Shown here piece after piece: positions 5,140 to 6,001 of a stretch of DNA of 6,001 bases; position 1 is the stretch's first letter; each line of letters starts with the position of its first letter. A program made the position numbers and the translations under genes. The notes under the pieces are model-generated. The model saw only the letters and a list, made by a program, of their open reading frames with translations. It did no database searches and had not been told where the DNA came from. The stretch is from Spirochaetaceae bacterium (GTDB taxonomy: Bacteria > Spirochaetota > Spirochaetia > SZUA-6 > RPPD01), in contig RPPD01000153.1 of the NCBI GenBank assembly GCA_003818675.1, positions 1 to 6,001 on the forward strand, written 5' to 3'.

Positions 5140-6000
5140 TCACACTGCGGCTGCAAGCCGCTGTTTCAGGCGAAAGAGCATGACATCAACAGTTCCCTTT
5201 GGCAAACCCAATGCATTCCCGATGGCCAGGTGCGAGGGTGAAAGCTGGACATGGGCAATGGTAGTCATCAGGTTTGACAAAGTCCGGTTTTTCCCGTGAA
5301 GCCGTTTGTAGAGCAAAGACCTGTTTTCCCTGTCATGCTCATTCAGCAATGCGTGCTCAATTCCCCTGACCTCCACAAAAAGCCTGTTCCGTCTGCCTGC
5401 GAGTCTTAAAAGACGCTCCTCCTGTCCTGAAAGACCTGACTTCAGGTCGTCAAGTTTTTCCCTGATCCAGGAAGCATCCATTCCTGCCATTTTGGAAATG
5501 ATGCAGATGTCCTGTTCACCATGGTCATAAGCGCGTTTGAAAGCATAGCAGAGAAATCTGTTTCTGGAAGTCCGGTCCTGGATTTTGCCAGTTTCATTGA
5601 TATCAAGAACCTGGTTTGCCAGAGGATTTTTCTTTGAAGCAATATGAAAGGATGTGTGCGGTTGATCTTCCACAAGACTCGGGGACATGGCGAGCTCATG
5701 AAGAAATGATTTTCTTTTCTGGATTCCAAGAAAGGTCTTTAACCTCCTTCTGACGAGATATTTCAGGTAGTTAGTAAAAGTGACACCTGAATGACGGAAC
5801 CGCGAAATCGCCCGCACGAGGGTGGGATGAAAATGGAGAAAAAAATCACTTTTTGTATCTTCATCTATGCGTCTGTACTTTTGGATAATGTCGTAAACAG
5901 CCAGGGCGCATTCCCCGTATACTTTGTCATATTCTTTTCCTGTTGACTGGTATTCAAGAACATTCCGGGTGAGTTTTTCCTGATTACATGTACTGTCCAT
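5140..6000 (-). CDS. Sigma-70-like protein, divergent
   Basis: From ATG at 6000-5998 this gives 286 residues. Only one base upstream is in the window, so the start cannot be checked and the gene may begin further out. Residues 24-95 resemble sigma-70 region 2, with the stretch FHPTLVRAISRFRHSGVTF followed by NYLKYLVRRRLKTF. Residues 254-283 resemble the region 4 helix-turn-helix of ECF sigma factors, with AIGNALGLPKGTVDVMLFRL. Between them lie about 160 residues, far longer than an ECF linker, including a second possible helix-turn-helix at 151-190 and charged helices at 191-245. It could be an alternative sigma factor or a DNA-binding regulator derived from one; its targets are unknown. It converges on the DHH gene with a two-base gap between stop codons, so it is not part of that operon. 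Confidence 0.8.
   Translation of the reverse strand: MDSTCNQEKLTRNVLEYQSTGKEYDKVYGECALAVYDIIQKYRRIDEDTKSDFFLHFHPTLVRAISRFRHSGVTFTNYLKYLVRRRLKTFLGIQKRKSFLHELAMSPSLVEDQPHTSFHIASKKNPLANQVLDINETGKIQDRTSRNRFLCYAFKRAYDHGEQDICIISKMAGMDASWIREKLDDLKSGLSGQEERLLRLAGRRNRLFVEVRGIEHALLNEHDRENRSLLYKRLHGKNRTLSNLMTTIAHVQLSPSHLAIGNALGLPKGTVDVMLFRLKQRLAAAV
5147..5166 (+). terminator. Weak terminator-like hairpin after the DHH gene
   Basis: GCGGCT (5147-5152) and AGCCGC (5156-5161) pair perfectly around a three-base loop. The stem begins nine bases after the DHH stop and is followed by TGTTTC. The stem is GC-rich but short and the T run is poor, so termination would be partial at best. The hairpin lies within the last codons of the convergent sigma-like gene. 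It has no T run on the minus strand. Confidence 0.3.
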
Positions 6001-6001
6001 A

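Noticed and set aside
5433..5448. Perfect inverted repeat (GACCTGA and TCAGGTC around two bases) with T5 a few bases later
   Set aside because: It lies deep inside the sigma-like coding region, encodes ordinary residues, and the T run is about eight bases away from the stem, too far for a terminator; probably chance.

Overview
The window is ordinary, densely coded bacterial chromosome with a mid-range GC content. It holds six protein genes and only one real intergenic gap, of about 145 bases. The TTGAxx/TATAAT promoters, strong AGGAGG-type ribosome sites and overlapping genes are generic bacterial features. Family-level resemblance of the proteins (a divergent sigma-like protein, a GAF/HD-GYP sensor and an uncharacterised M24 peptidase subfamily) makes me lean towards a spirochaete of the Treponema/Spirochaeta kind. 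That assignment comes from memory of families, not from a search, and is weak. I see no tRNA, rRNA, mobile element, CRISPR array or replication origin.

Layout. Positions 1-2396 carry a minus-strand operon of two HD-superfamily phosphohydrolases. The upstream gene is a compact HD protein with the metal-ligand pattern of cyclic-nucleotide phosphodiesterases (1515-2396). Twelve bases after it begins a GAF plus HD-GYP protein (1-1502) whose C-terminus lies beyond the window. Positions 2397-2542 are a divergent promoter region with a well-formed sigma-70-type promoter for each direction and an A/T tract between them. Positions 2543-5137 carry a plus-strand operon of three genes: a small exported protein of unknown function, an M24-family metallopeptidase that overlaps it by one base (TGATG), and a DHH/DHHA1 phosphoesterase of the NrnA/nanoRNase type. 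Positions 5140-6000 hold a convergent minus-strand gene for a sigma-70-like protein, whose stop codon lies two bases from the stop of the DHH gene.

How the genes may work together. HD-GYP enzymes degrade cyclic dinucleotides to linear ones, and NrnA-type DHH enzymes finish linear dinucleotides to mononucleotides. The two divergent operons could therefore share a role in nucleotide second-messenger turnover. This is inference from neighbourhood and family only.

The most striking signal is a strong intrinsic-terminator structure (9-bp perfect stem plus six T) at 2983-3019. It lies inside the coding sequence of the M24 peptidase, only 26 bases past the stop of the small exported-protein gene. 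The stem encodes a peptide that appears conserved in the M24 subfamily, so the peptidase probably does start upstream of it. The TGATG overlap could then let translating ribosomes decide whether transcription continues into the peptidase and DHH genes.
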